Of a stretch of DNA of 64,000 nucleotides, positions 18,158 through 27,855 are shown piece by piece; the first letter of the stretch is position 1; every line of letters begins with the position of its first letter. The notes under the pieces are model-generated. The model did no database searches, had not been told where the DNA came from, and worked only from the letters and a program-made list of their open reading frames with translations. This DNA is from an uncultured Clostridia bacterium (lineage in GTDB: Bacteria; Bacillota; Clostridia; Oscillospirales; Ruminococcaceae). The stretch covers positions 62,001 through 126,000 of the forward strand of contig CANQLI010000004.1 of NCBI GenBank assembly GCA_947624675.1, given 5' to 3'. The position numbers and the translations under genes were made by a program.

Positions 18158-18637
18158 TTGAAAATCATCGTTTTTTCTGACACACACAATCTTACATCTG
18201 CCGCAGAGGATATAATTAAAAGAAATCTTTCAGCCGATCTGTTTGTTTTTTTAGGCGACGGAGAAAATGATTTAAATTCCGTAAAAACACAGTACTATGA
18301 TAAAAGCTTTGTCGCTGTTTCAGGAAACTGCGATTATTACTCCCGTCTTCCGGAGGTCGGTGAATTCAGTGCTATGGGAAAGAAAATCGTATTTACTCAC
18401 GGGCATCGTTACAATGTGCGTTACTCACTTGACGCCCTTTACTATCTCGCAAAGGAACGGAAAGCAGATATTATGCTATTTGGACACACACATACCCGCT
18501 ACCACCAAATATATGACAACATTCACTTTGTAAATCCCGGAAGTGCCGCTATACCTCGTGACAGTGATCCGCCTTCATACGCTTTACTTACAATAAACGA
18601 TGAGGATATAAGCGTAAAGCACATCGACCTTATATAA
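18158..18637 (+). CDS. YfcE/MJ0936-family metallophosphoesterase
   Basis: 159 residues of the small calcineurin-like phosphodiesterase family. All metal motifs are present: FSDTHN at 6-11, FLGDGENDL at ~32, SGNCDYY at ~58, THGHRYNV at ~78 and FGHTHTRYHQ at ~107, with NPGSAAIPRD near the end. Family members cleave simple phosphodiesters with Mn2+; the natural substrate is unknown. The TTG start has GGGGGC upstream and gives the classical MKIIVFSDTH beginning. It reads away from the small-protein operon and ends at a strong terminator. Confidence 0.92.
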   Translation: MKIIVFSDTHNLTSAAEDIIKRNLSADLFVFLGDGENDLNSVKTQYYDKSFVAVSGNCDYYSRLPEVGEFSAMGKKIVFTHGHRYNVRYSLDALYYLAKERKADIMLFGHTHTRYHQIYDNIHFVNPGSAAIPRDSDPPSYALLTINDEDISVKHIDLI

Positions 18638-18663
18638 TATATGATCTTTTTACATAAAATGTT

Positions 18664-18695
18664 AAAGGGGCAGTTATCTAAAACTGCCCCTTTAT
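18664..18695. terminator. Bidirectional terminator
   Basis: Stem AAAGGGGCAGTT / AACTGCCCCTTT between the convergent phosphoesterase and GH95 genes. Confidence 0.9.
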
Positions 18696-18705
18696 TACTT
18701 AAAGT

Positions 18706-20988
18706 TTAATATGTTATCTTAACCCTCGAGTCCTTTTCTGTATTTATTATAAACGCTCCGTCTCTATATCCTTCAACATAAGCCCCGAGTGATGTATTGA
18801 TTTTTGCACTTTCCGGCGCAACGATGCTAAGCTTGTTTCCCGCTCTTGAAATAATTTCGGCGTCTATGCTGTCTCCGCAGAACTTAAAGCTTACCTCAAA
18901 GCCTCCCCGCGCTAACACGCCTTTTACCTCTCCCTCGTTCCACTGAGCAGGTCTTGCAGGAAGAAAAACAAGTTCTTTGTTTTCGCTCTGGAGCAATGCC
19001 TCAATTATTGCAGCCGTTCCGCCGAAGTTGCCGTCTATCTGAAATGGCGGATGACTGTCAAACATATTCGGGTTTGTAGAATAGCTTAACAGTGCTATCA
19101 GATTCTCATACACCTTTTCACCGTCAAAAAGCCTTGCCCACATATTTGTTATCCATGCTCTGCTCCATCCGGTGTGTCCTCCGCCATGTGAAAGTCGGCG
19201 TTCAATAGTTGCTCTTGCCGCATCGGCAAGCTTAGGCGTTTTTCTTACCGATATCATATCCGCAGGATAAAGCGCAAAAAGCTGAGAAATATGTCTGTGA
19301 CCGGGTTCTACCTCATCATAATCCTCTGCCCACTCTTTTATCTGTCCGTATTTTCCTATCTCGGGAACAGGCAGCCTTGATCGCATTTCCGCAAGTTTTT
19401 TAGTAAATGCCTTATCTCTGTTAAGAATTTCCGATGATTCTATAACCGCTGTGAAAAGCTCGTACAAAATCTGACTGTCCATTGACGGACCTATACATAC
19501 CGAACCCTTAGAACCCGATTTAGTAATATATGTATTTTCAGGAGATGTTGACGGACAGGTAACAAGCTTTCCCTCACTATTTTCTATCAGAAAATCAACA
19601 AAAAACTCTGCTGCTTCTTTTAGGGTGTCATATTTATTTTCCAGAAACTCTCTGTCCTGTGTAAACTTATAATGCTCCCATATATGAAGACATAACCATG
19701 CCGCTCCCATAGGCCAAGGAGTTGCGGGCAGCCAAAGGTCCTGCGGAGCCGTACCGCCCCATAAGTCAGTGTTGTGGTGAGCCACAAACCCTCCGCAGCC
19801 GTACATTTCTTTTGCTGTAATTCTTCCGTTTTTACGCATTTTTTCTATAAGGTCAAACAACGGAGTATGAAGCTCCGACAGATTACAGATTTCAGCAGGC
19901 CAATAGTTCATCTGAGTATTTATGTTTATTGTGAACCGACAACCCCATGCCGGCCACATATCCTTATTCCAAATGCCCTGCAAATTAAGTGGAAGAGTTC
20001 CCTTTCTGCTTCCTGAGATCATCAGGTAGCGCCCAAAATTAAGATAAAGCTCAAAAAGCTTGTTATCGGCTTTTCCCTCTTGTCTCACCTTTTCTAAGCG
20101 CTTATCTGTCGGTAAGCTCTCATCACTTTCGCCGCAAAGCGTAAGGCTCATTCTATCATAATATTTTTTATAATCATAAATATGATCTTTTTTTATTTCG
20201 TCAAAGCTTTTTCCTTTAAGCTTATCTACATCATAAAATGCCTTATCCTTATAATCATTGTACCTGTAGCTTGTCTGCGCACTTATATAAACTATGACCT
20301 CATCACACTCGGACGCCACAAGACTGCTTCCAAAGCTTGTTAAGCTTCCTCCGACAGGCACAACTCTTATTACACTCGCAAAGTTTATACCGTCCTCTCC
20401 GCCGCATCCTCCGTAAAACAAAATCGTATCGTCGGATATAGGTGAATTGTCATCAAAATAATCGTCTCTTCCGTCAATATTTATTTTAAGATTTATAGAT
20501 TTGTTCCTGTCGGCAAAATACCTTATTGCTATTACCTCGTCGGGATAAGAAGCTATACATTCCCGTTTGTACACAACCTCTCCAACTTTAAATGCTACGC
20601 TCATAACAGCGTCTGAAACATCAAGCATTCTGACATAATCCTTAACATCTGACGATGAATCAAACGACTGCTCAATTTTTAAATCACCGAGAGGCATATA
20701 GTGACGCTGATTTACAGGCGTCCCGCAAAACGCATTTAATACAAGGTCTTCTGCCTCAGGTATTTTCTCCTCTCTGATAAGGGAGCGCAATCTTTCAAGG
20801 TTTTTAAGAGCGCTTCTGTTGTTGCAATCTCTCGGTCCGCCCGACCACACAGAATCCTCATTGAGCTGATACCTCTCGTTATATATTCCTCCGAAAATCA
20901 TAGCTCCGAGCCTTCCGTTTCCTATCGGAAGCGCCTCGTCCCAATTCTCAGCCGGCTTTGTATACCAAAGTGTAGTTGAATCATTCAT
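18706..20988 (-). CDS. Glycoside hydrolase family 95 (alpha-L-fucosidase/galactosidase)
   Basis: 760 residues matching GH95 over its length: N-terminal LWYTKPAENWDEALPIGNGR with LGAMIFGGIYNERYQLNEDS, then LPLNLQGIWNKDMWPAWGCR, NINTQMNYWPAEICNLSELH, VAHHNTDLWGG, WPMGAAWLCLHIWEHY, GHTGWSRAWI and NMFDSHPPFQIDGNFGGTAA. GH95 enzymes release L-fucose (or L-galactose) from glycans by inversion. There is no signal peptide, so it should act in the cytoplasm on imported oligosaccharides. That fits the transport operon just upstream, from which a terminator and its own promoter separate it. Confidence 0.93.
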   Translation of the reverse strand: MNDSTTLWYTKPAENWDEALPIGNGRLGAMIFGGIYNERYQLNEDSVWSGGPRDCNNRSALKNLERLRSLIREEKIPEAEDLVLNAFCGTPVNQRHYMPLGDLKIEQSFDSSSDVKDYVRMLDVSDAVMSVAFKVGEVVYKRECIASYPDEVIAIRYFADRNKSINLKINIDGRDDYFDDNSPISDDTILFYGGCGGEDGINFASVIRVVPVGGSLTSFGSSLVASECDEVIVYISAQTSYRYNDYKDKAFYDVDKLKGKSFDEIKKDHIYDYKKYYDRMSLTLCGESDESLPTDKRLEKVRQEGKADNKLFELYLNFGRYLMISGSRKGTLPLNLQGIWNKDMWPAWGCRFTININTQMNYWPAEICNLSELHTPLFDLIEKMRKNGRITAKEMYGCGGFVAHHNTDLWGGTAPQDLWLPATPWPMGAAWLCLHIWEHYKFTQDREFLENKYDTLKEAAEFFVDFLIENSEGKLVTCPSTSPENTYITKSGSKGSVCIGPSMDSQILYELFTAVIESSEILNRDKAFTKKLAEMRSRLPVPEIGKYGQIKEWAEDYDEVEPGHRHISQLFALYPADMISVRKTPKLADAARATIERRLSHGGGHTGWSRAWITNMWARLFDGEKVYENLIALLSYSTNPNMFDSHPPFQIDGNFGGTAAIIEALLQSENKELVFLPARPAQWNEGEVKGVLARGGFEVSFKFCGDSIDAEIISRAGNKLSIVAPESAKINTSLGAYVEGYRDGAFIINTEKDSRVKITY

Positions 20989-21019
20989 ACATAAAACCCC
21001 TTAACAGTTCATTGTTTTT

Positions 21020-21048
21020 ATTATATCAAAATGCAAGAGCTTTTGCAA
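21020..21048 (-). promoter_or_regulatory. Sigma-A promoter for the GH95 gene
   Basis: On the minus strand: TTGCAA, 17 bases, TATAAT, about 30 bases before the start. Confidence 0.65.
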
Positions 21049-21109
21049 CACAATATCTATTAAATTTTATTAGCCGTCTATACAAAATAGAAAAGTCGTC
21101 AATCAGGCA

Positions 21110-21144
21110 TAAAAAGATACCCTTCGCCAAAGACGAGGGTATCT
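21110..21144 (-). terminator. Terminator of the transport operon
   Basis: On the minus strand: AGATACCCTCGTC / GAAGGGTATCT then TTTTTA, just after the last permease gene. Confidence 0.85.
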
Positions 21145-21153
21145 AATTTTCTA

Positions 21154-22203
21154 TTAACCTGTAAGACCTGAACGCTCAATACCTTCTGTAAAGTATTTCT
21201 GTAAGAAGATATACATAATAAGTATCGGTGATATCGCAAGTATACATCCTGATTCAAGCCATACGATAAGCTGTCTCGGACCGACAGCCTGATTGTTAAA
21301 CAGGTCTGCCGCAAGTGTCGAACTAAGATTCTGAAGCTGAAGTCCTACCGTTGCACTGTCATTCAAGAATGACGATGTCATATAGTAGTCATTCCAATAC
21401 CATACTATTGAGAACAAGAATACTGTAAGGAATGATGACGCCGCATTCGGAACCATTACGATCAGGAATGTCTTGAATGGTCCGCAGCCGTCAAGATAAG
21501 CAGCGTCCTCAAGCTCCTTTGGAAGTCCCTTAAAGAACTGCCTGAACAGGAAGATAAACAGTCCGGCCTTGATTCCGTTTGCAAACAGTGCCGGAAGATA
21601 TAGCGTCCAGCCTGTATCTATTAGGTGTAAGCCCTCGCCGCCGTTAAACATACTGAATATTCCAAGAGGATTAAAGTATGTAAACTTAAGGTACATCGGG
21701 ATAGTAGTTATCTGCGGCGGTACAATGATCATAAGGATTACTATTACAAACAATAGTCCCTTACCCTTGAATTTAAACCTTGCAAAGCCATATCCGGTCA
21801 AAGCACAGGTTCCTACCTGAATTATCGAAGCTATAAGATTGAGCTTTATAGTGTTAAGCGCTGTCGAACCGAACTTCATCGTGGTCCATGTTTCCTTGAT
21901 GTTATCAAGCGTCAAGGACTTAGGTATCCAGATTATCGAGGGATCGTTCATCTGTTCATCAGGTCTGAAAGATGTCGAGATCATAAATATCAGCGGATAC
22001 AAGATGATAAAGCACAGTCCGAACAGTATAAGGAATCTGAATATCGGCCAAACAGTAGCCATTATAGCCTTATTTCTGTTATATCTTATCTGCTCCGGGG
22101 TTAGATTTGGCTTTATGCCAAGCTTTTTCATTTCCTTTTTCTTTGCCTTCTTTGCAGCCTTCATTTCCTTTGCAAAGAGCTTTTCTTCTTTTTTAGTTGC
22201 CAA
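21154..22203 (-). CDS. Carbohydrate ABC permease, MalG type (pair 1)
   Basis: 349 residues. A basic N-terminal stretch of ~45 residues (many K) precedes six predicted membrane helices. The EAA loop is visible as LPKELEDAAYLDGCGPFKTF with IVMVPNAASS. TTG start, with GGGGGGAT upstream, 12 bases after the partner permease gene. Together they would form a transmembrane channel for a sugar. It is the last gene of the operon starting near 34.4 kb. Most importers of this type get energy from a MalK/MsmX ATPase; none is present here, only two LolD-like ATPases at the operon start. Confidence 0.92.
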   Translation of the reverse strand: MATKKEEKLFAKEMKAAKKAKKKEMKKLGIKPNLTPEQIRYNRNKAIMATVWPIFRFLILFGLCFIILYPLIFMISTSFRPDEQMNDPSIIWIPKSLTLDNIKETWTTMKFGSTALNTIKLNLIASIIQVGTCALTGYGFARFKFKGKGLLFVIVILMIIVPPQITTIPMYLKFTYFNPLGIFSMFNGGEGLHLIDTGWTLYLPALFANGIKAGLFIFLFRQFFKGLPKELEDAAYLDGCGPFKTFLIVMVPNAASSFLTVFLFSIVWYWNDYYMTSSFLNDSATVGLQLQNLSSTLAADLFNNQAVGPRQLIVWLESGCILAISPILIMYIFLQKYFTEGIERSGLTG

Positions 22204-22215
22204 GTCTATCCCCCC

Positions 22216-23172
22216 TTATACTTCGTAGTAAACATGCTTGCTTATCAGCGCCGCGATCAGTCCTAGCGCCAGTCCTACAATGGCGAAATATGCCCAAGCC
22301 ATAGCCGCCATATATCCGTAGTTCCAAGAGCTTTCCTGCGTCATAATAAGCTTCATTACCTGGTTAGACGGATCGACGAACGAATCGACTACCGTGTAAA
22401 CCAATGCTGCAAGTATCATAGGGCTTATGTAGGGAATCGTTATCTTCCAGAAGTACTCCCATGCGGTAGCGCCCTCCATCTGTGCCGCCTCTTTTGCGGT
22501 AAACGGAATATTCTGAAGCGCTGACAGGAATATCAGTATCTGTATTCCCGAGCTCCACACCAGATTGAAAATATCCGATGTAACGCTTGTTATCGTATTT
22601 GTAAGCGATTCACTTATTCCGTAGATTCCAAGAAACTCCAGAAGCTGATCGACCAGGTCAGTTTCAAACAGCGTGCTGAACTGTTCCGAACCTCCCTGAT
22701 AGCCTCCTGTCGACATATTACCGTTTATGATCTCCATAACAGGTCCTGTCGCAATAATTACCGGAAGGAAGAATACCGCACGAGCAAAAACTCTTCCTCT
22801 GAACTTCTGATTAAGTATTACCGCCACGAATATCGAGAAGATAAGTATGAGCGGCGTTTTGAGAGCCGTATCGCCCAGAACAGACACAAGGTACTGTGAA
22901 TAGTGCTGGTCTTTTCTGAAAGCATCGTAATAATGCTGTATGCCGTTCCACTCAAGGTTCATAGAACCCTTTGTAGGCTGTGTGAGGTTGAAAGAATAAA
23001 TAAGCGATTCGATAAGCGGCATCAGGAAGAAGTATATCGCACCTATAAGCCATATTGCAATAAATGCGTATCCGTACAACGCCTTTCTTCTCTCGTAGGG
23101 TATTCTCATTCCCTTTTGCCTTTTTTCCTTAGGCGGCTTAACCGCCTTTTCGGTCTTTACTGCTGTACTCAT
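22216..23172 (-). CDS. Carbohydrate ABC permease, MalF type (pair 1)
   Basis: 318 residues with six predicted helices after a basic start (KPPKEKRQKGMRIPYERRK). The EAA loop reads IPFTAKEAAQMEGATAWEYF then WKITIPYISP. An unusual ~40-residue insertion between helices (GNMSTGGYQGGSEQFSTLFE) would lie outside. The start overlaps the stop of the DUF5696 gene, so they are coupled. It pairs with the MalG-type permease immediately after it. Confidence 0.92.
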   Translation of the reverse strand: MSTAVKTEKAVKPPKEKRQKGMRIPYERRKALYGYAFIAIWLIGAIYFFLMPLIESLIYSFNLTQPTKGSMNLEWNGIQHYYDAFRKDQHYSQYLVSVLGDTALKTPLILIFSIFVAVILNQKFRGRVFARAVFFLPVIIATGPVMEIINGNMSTGGYQGGSEQFSTLFETDLVDQLLEFLGIYGISESLTNTITSVTSDIFNLVWSSGIQILIFLSALQNIPFTAKEAAQMEGATAWEYFWKITIPYISPMILAALVYTVVDSFVDPSNQVMKLIMTQESSWNYGYMAAMAWAYFAIVGLALGLIAALISKHVYYEV

Positions 23173-25589
23173 TATTCTTCATCGCCTCCTTCCTCTAAAC
23201 AGTTGCTTACATCTATCTGTGTTCCGTCCACCTTGACGGTCGAGTTGTTAAGGTCTACCTCAACGGTCACCTTATCCTCACCGTCCTCAGTTCCGTAGGT
23301 CGTCTTTGCAACTCTGTTTTCAACATCGTACTCGTAATTTGTGATTACATACTCATTAAGTTCTGACAAAACCTTATCTGCCGCAACAGACTGATTCGCC
23401 GCTAAATCTACCCAGCCCTTATAGTTTGCATAGTACAGATCGTTATAATCAGTATCATTTAAAACCGATGCGTCTGCATAGATCATATCGTAGTGTATCG
23501 CCGAGCCGTACGCAAGCGCAAGCAGGAATGTTTCATCCGAATTAGAGCTTGCGTTTATCGCCTTTGTAGAATACGGAACATATCCGTGAACTATCATCTG
23601 GTAAAGCGGTATATCATAATCTACAATGTTAAATCCGCTTGAGTAGACCGGAACATTCGTTATGTGATCAACATACGGCAATACATATGTGTTTGCCTGA
23701 TCCGCAAGTACCGAGCCGACCTCTTCTTTTGCTTTCTTATAGCCCTCTACGATTGTCTCAAGAGTTGTCTGCCTGTTCGAATAGTTGTTTGACGAGTAGT
23801 CGGAAACAAGCTTTGAGGAATATCCGCCGAATGCAATATTCTTTAGCTCCTCATCCTTGTAGCTCTCGATCATTTCATCAAACACCTTGCTGTATACCGT
23901 AGGTGTAAGAAGTGCCGGTGCAACACCCGATTCCGCTCCGAATGCGGGATTGTATTTGAGCTGTCTTGAGAACGAGTTAGAAACTCTTATCGCCGTACTT
24001 GTGAATGTAAAGTAGCCCCAAGAGCTGCTCTCCATCTCCATATTATCCATAGACGGATAAATCGTTACTCCGTTGTCATTGCCGTATTTTATGAGATCCT
24101 CAAGGTCACCGTTCCCTCCGACTGTCGATGATGCCGAAGCTGATGTTGAGATCTTTCTGTCAATGGACTTTGATGTCCAGTCGTTGTATGCGGCGATAAT
24201 ATCCGTAGCGCCTGCATCCTTCAATTTTTTAAGGATCTTCTGAGCCTGTTCAAAGGTAGTTATTTCCGTCTGAAGATCAAATGGGATTCCCAAAATTGAT
24301 TTTGCTTTTATAACTCCGCCAAAGAAGTCAACATACAGATTTGTACCGTCAGACACATTAGGCTCCATCTTAGTTTTATCCACAAAGTAGTCGCGGTAAA
24401 CCTTAGCAACATCAGCGTAGTTTACTTCTTCCTCACTTGCCAACGGATAGTAGGTAACCGCCAGAGTTCCGGCTTTGATTTTTCCCTTTTCAAAAACCTT
24501 TAGAGCCGCATTTTCACCGCTTAGCTCAAAGTCGTCAGAGCCTCTTACTTCAAAGTCATAGTAAAGTGAGTTGTATGTCTGATTTCCCTGTCCGTTGATC
24601 TGAGCGTTTATCGAGCAGTCTGCATCTCCTTGAGTTGCGATAGCCACAAGAGCCTTATTTCCTGAAACATGTGCGCCTAGCGGCATATATGCCTGTTCCA
24701 TAGTTCTTGGAGCCTGAAGCGGAACATTTGTGTAATTTCTTCCGTAAATCTTCTGTGAGTAAACGGTAGCGTAATTGCCTTTTCCGTTGTTGTAATTTAT
24801 AACAGCGCCGGTTCCGTCGGGGATTATCATATATCCCTCAACAGGCTTTTCATTTTCATCCGTTGCCGGAACAGCTCCGAAGTAAGGTGTAAGCTGAATA
24901 TCCGTTATAACAAGACTGCCGCCTTCTTCCTCAGCCTTTTTCTCCTCAATTTTTGAGGTGTCACAGGATACCGTCAGCTTTCCATCTTCAAGAGTGTAAT
25001 CTACCGGTATAACAAATCCCTCTTTGCTGAAGCTGTATAAAATCGACAGCCCGTTGTCATTTACGGTTATAGTTGTGTCTGCCGTATGGCTTCTCTTTGA
25101 GTGTGTTCCAGAATAAACGGTAGATGTTGTTCTGCTTTCACGGTTTCCGTAAGAAACTACTAGTCCCGACTGAAGCTGTTGCCTCTGAGCCGTTTTCATA
25201 AACGGATTTCTTGCTGAAGGATCTAACACCGTATTATCCGCTTCTGTATTTATCGGTGTGCTCCACCAATAATTTTTCTGTCCGTTTCTCTCGTCTAAAA
25301 GACAGATCCTTGCGTTTTCCTCGTCATAGTAAAGAGAGATGTCTCCGTCCTTTACCGCAAGCTTACAGGCCTTAAATGCCTCCTCATCGGATACCTTATC
25401 AGGAAGCTCATCTTCAGCTTCCTTTTGCTCCTCCTTGCTTGCCGATTCATTACTGCTGCCCTGCTCAGAGGTTGTGCTTTCCTTAGCAGCGTCATCTTCA
25501 GCAAACGCATTCATAAGCGTACCGACCGGTAAAAGCATGGTAACTACTATTGCACACGCTATCAGTCTTTTGATTTTATCCTTATGCAT
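23172..25589 (-). CDS. DUF5696-type secreted protein
   Basis: 805 residues. The N-terminus is a signal peptide (LIACAIVVTMLLPVGTLMNA, cut after AFA), then an acidic linker. The ~600-residue body resembles DUF5696 proteins: beta-rich first half (GYMIIPDGTGAVINYNNGKG) and a barrel-like second half (IAFGGYSSKLVSDYSS, YVLPYVDHITNVPVYSSGFN, DIPLYQMIVHGYVPYSTKAI). Such proteins are commonly found inside sugar-transporter operons; their activity is not established to my knowledge. The barrel-like half suggests a glycosidase-related fold, which is inference. No membrane anchor is seen at the C-terminus. Confidence 0.75.
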   Translation of the reverse strand: MHKDKIKRLIACAIVVTMLLPVGTLMNAFAEDDAAKESTTSEQGSSNESASKEEQKEAEDELPDKVSDEEAFKACKLAVKDGDISLYYDEENARICLLDERNGQKNYWWSTPINTEADNTVLDPSARNPFMKTAQRQQLQSGLVVSYGNRESRTTSTVYSGTHSKRSHTADTTITVNDNGLSILYSFSKEGFVIPVDYTLEDGKLTVSCDTSKIEEKKAEEEGGSLVITDIQLTPYFGAVPATDENEKPVEGYMIIPDGTGAVINYNNGKGNYATVYSQKIYGRNYTNVPLQAPRTMEQAYMPLGAHVSGNKALVAIATQGDADCSINAQINGQGNQTYNSLYYDFEVRGSDDFELSGENAALKVFEKGKIKAGTLAVTYYPLASEEEVNYADVAKVYRDYFVDKTKMEPNVSDGTNLYVDFFGGVIKAKSILGIPFDLQTEITTFEQAQKILKKLKDAGATDIIAAYNDWTSKSIDRKISTSASASSTVGGNGDLEDLIKYGNDNGVTIYPSMDNMEMESSSWGYFTFTSTAIRVSNSFSRQLKYNPAFGAESGVAPALLTPTVYSKVFDEMIESYKDEELKNIAFGGYSSKLVSDYSSNNYSNRQTTLETIVEGYKKAKEEVGSVLADQANTYVLPYVDHITNVPVYSSGFNIVDYDIPLYQMIVHGYVPYSTKAINASSNSDETFLLALAYGSAIHYDMIYADASVLNDTDYNDLYYANYKGWVDLAANQSVAADKVLSELNEYVITNYEYDVENRVAKTTYGTEDGEDKVTVEVDLNNSTVKVDGTQIDVSNCLEEGGDEE

Positions 25590-25602
25590 AATAATTACCT
25601 CC

Positions 25603-26232
25603 TTAACCCCTGATACGATATGTTATTTCCGTGTAGATCTGATAGAAGAATGCGTATACCTGCTGGAACAGACTTATAAGAAGCACCGCCAAAAACAGGA
25701 TTATGAGCATCGCTACCAGTGTCAGAACTATTGATAACAGAGTTTTTGAAAACGAGTATTGATGAACAGCTTTCATTCCCTGTATCATCAATACGACCGA
25801 CCAGCCAAGTCCTATGTACTCGACCGTGTTGATCCACACAGATTCATCAAGCGTCATAAAATTTGACAGGAATACGCCTATGTAAGTTCCGACTATGTAC
25901 GGCACAAGTGCGTAAGCCGAGTTAATACAAACTCTCTTCATTGTACCCTCTCCGTCAAGGAGCGTACATATCGACCAGTTTCCGATTACCCATGTCGCAA
26001 AGTAAACGACTGACTGAACTATAAGCGGTACAACATTGAATATCTCCTGATTTCCTTTTGTGTACTGAAATCCTCTAAGTCTTGCGCTCACCACCATTGC
26101 AACAAACAACAGTCCGACAATTATAAAAGCGTATTTTAATGAACCTTTTTTCTTCCACCGAAGATCCTCAAAGCCCTCAACCGGATGGAAAACAACATGC
26201 TTGATCCAGCCCAATTCTGAAAATTCATACAT
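25603..26232 (-). CDS. YIP1-family membrane protein
   Basis: 209 residues with about five transmembrane helices. The N-terminal segment ELGWIKHVVFHPVEGFEDLRWKK (read in two parts) and the helices after it match the bacterial Yip1 domain layout. These proteins recur next to DUF5696 and NHL proteins in Clostridia and Paenibacillus transport operons. Role unknown; a scaffold or assembly factor for the transporter is an inference from context. Start ATG follows AAAGGAGGAAAA. The gap to the preceding NHL/TPR gene is two bases. Confidence 0.8.
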   Translation of the reverse strand: MYEFSELGWIKHVVFHPVEGFEDLRWKKKGSLKYAFIIVGLLFVAMVVSARLRGFQYTKGNQEIFNVVPLIVQSVVYFATWVIGNWSICTLLDGEGTMKRVCINSAYALVPYIVGTYIGVFLSNFMTLDESVWINTVEYIGLGWSVVLMIQGMKAVHQYSFSKTLLSIVLTLVAMLIILFLAVLLISLFQQVYAFFYQIYTEITYRIRG

Positions 26233-26234
26233 TG

Positions 26235-27815
26235 TTATTTTCCTCCTTTCGTTTTAGCTTTTTTGCCTAAAATACCTTTCTTAAAAAGGATCCTTAGCAC
26301 GATTATTGCGATAATTATAACCGCAAGCACTATTATCGCCGGTGTAAAATACTTTGCTATAACCTCTTCTCTGTAATACTGATAAGCGTTATCGTAGCTC
26401 ACATCCGCCTCAGCATACTCAAAATAATCCATAGCCTCTTTGTAGTTTCCGGCGTTGAGTTCAGCCTTTCCGAGTCCCATATACGCCAGCCAGTATCCTC
26501 CGTCCCGGCTAAGTACCTCTTCCCAAGGACCTTTGGCTTCCTCGTACCGACCATCGGCATAAAGCCCTGCTGCCTTATGTACCATTTGTCCGAACTGAGT
26601 TTCTACAAAAACGGTAATATCGTTTTTCTTACCGTCTATGACATATATTTTATCGCCTCTTGACTCGACCGCATTAGGAGCGATAAATGTTCCCTTCTGG
26701 TCAGATGTTGAGTTCTTTGAGCCAAACACGAACAGGAGGTTATTTTCCTGGTCGTACTGAAAAATTCTTCCCGACTCATAATCCAGAACATTTATGTTCA
26801 TATTGTCGCTTACGACAAGGTCTGTAAGTCTTATCGCAAAGTGCGGATCTACCTCCGCCGTTGTAAACTCTACGAGGTCACCGAACTTATAAGAATTTCC
26901 CGCATTCGTATTCCATATATTGTAGCCAGCAGGATTAAGCTTCTTAACTGCGTCCTGAGAAGCGTTAGCCGCTTCTGTTACAGTGTAGATAAAGCCCTCG
27001 TTGTCAACATCAAAGTTTGCAAACTCTACATTTACATTTCTCTCCATAGATGCGAGCTGCTCATTAGATGCGAATGTTCTCCATATCTGCTGTGCGATAA
27101 CTGCGGCTGTTACCTCAACACGGTTTGCACCGTAAAAGCCGGTGAACACACCGTTCGGGTCGAACTGTACAGCGCCCTGCTGAACCGAGGATTCAACAGC
27201 ATATACATTTCCGCCGCTGTCGGCTAATATCTTAGTAGGATTAAAGGTCTTTGATTTATAAAGCTCCGATTCAGGCTTTACAAACTCCTGATCCGACTTC
27301 ATAACCGTCGCCGACTCGGCAATAGCTCTTACTGCTCTCGAATTTGCAGTATCAGCTATGTACACAACAGGTTTGCCGTCAGAAACCGTGACATACAATC
27401 CGGACGGATCGTTAAAACTCGGTACCTCGCTATCGGAAAGCTTATTGTAAGCTCCGACAAGCTTTAAGTCTTTATCAAGTCGAAGGATTCTGTTGTTTCC
27501 TGAATCCGCTATCCAGAATTCATCAAGCTCCGGCTCATAGAACATATCCTTTGCATTTGAGATGCTGGCTGATGCGTTATCCGCCAAAAACAGCTCATCT
27601 CCGGCAGTTGAAAGCTTCATAAGATCCATTCCGCTTCCCGAAACCACCTGATCAACTCTGTAACCGCTTTGGCTGGGAATAGCGTCATACCAAGCATCGT
27701 AGTTGTACGATACATACGGCTCATCGGCAAAAGCCGAAAGCGATGTAAGCGTAAGCGCTGACCCAACTGCAAGAACGATCGACAATGTTTTCTTTAATTT
27801 ATTCATTCTTGACAC
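26235..27815 (-). CDS. Membrane-anchored NHL beta-propeller/TPR protein
   Basis: 526 residues. A signal peptide (LSIVLAVGSALTLTSLSAFA) is followed by NHL-type repeats, for example PELDEFWIADSGNNRILRLD, DPSGLYVTV...VVYIADTANSRAV and AVESRGDKIYVIDGKKNDIT. Near 420-470 lie two TPR-like units (AAGLYADGRYEEAKGPWEEV, GLGKAELNAGNYKEAMDYFE). A C-terminal transmembrane helix (IIVLAVIIIAIIVLRILF) and a basic tail anchor it. The propeller and TPR would face outward, suggesting binding of a ligand or a partner. GTG start; an ATG nine bases later is an alternative. Confidence 0.8.
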   Translation of the reverse strand: MSRMNKLKKTLSIVLAVGSALTLTSLSAFADEPYVSYNYDAWYDAIPSQSGYRVDQVVSGSGMDLMKLSTAGDELFLADNASASISNAKDMFYEPELDEFWIADSGNNRILRLDKDLKLVGAYNKLSDSEVPSFNDPSGLYVTVSDGKPVVYIADTANSRAVRAIAESATVMKSDQEFVKPESELYKSKTFNPTKILADSGGNVYAVESSVQQGAVQFDPNGVFTGFYGANRVEVTAAVIAQQIWRTFASNEQLASMERNVNVEFANFDVDNEGFIYTVTEAANASQDAVKKLNPAGYNIWNTNAGNSYKFGDLVEFTTAEVDPHFAIRLTDLVVSDNMNINVLDYESGRIFQYDQENNLLFVFGSKNSTSDQKGTFIAPNAVESRGDKIYVIDGKKNDITVFVETQFGQMVHKAAGLYADGRYEEAKGPWEEVLSRDGGYWLAYMGLGKAELNAGNYKEAMDYFEYAEADVSYDNAYQYYREEVIAKYFTPAIIVLAVIIIAIIVLRILFKKGILGKKAKTKGGK

Positions 27816-27855
27816 TACTTATCACCATTCCTTTACATATATTCGTTAAAACCTA

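Noticed and set aside
22903..23298. 131-residue + frame opposite the permease and DUF5696 genes
   Set aside because: Antisense to two well-supported genes, with no ribosome site.
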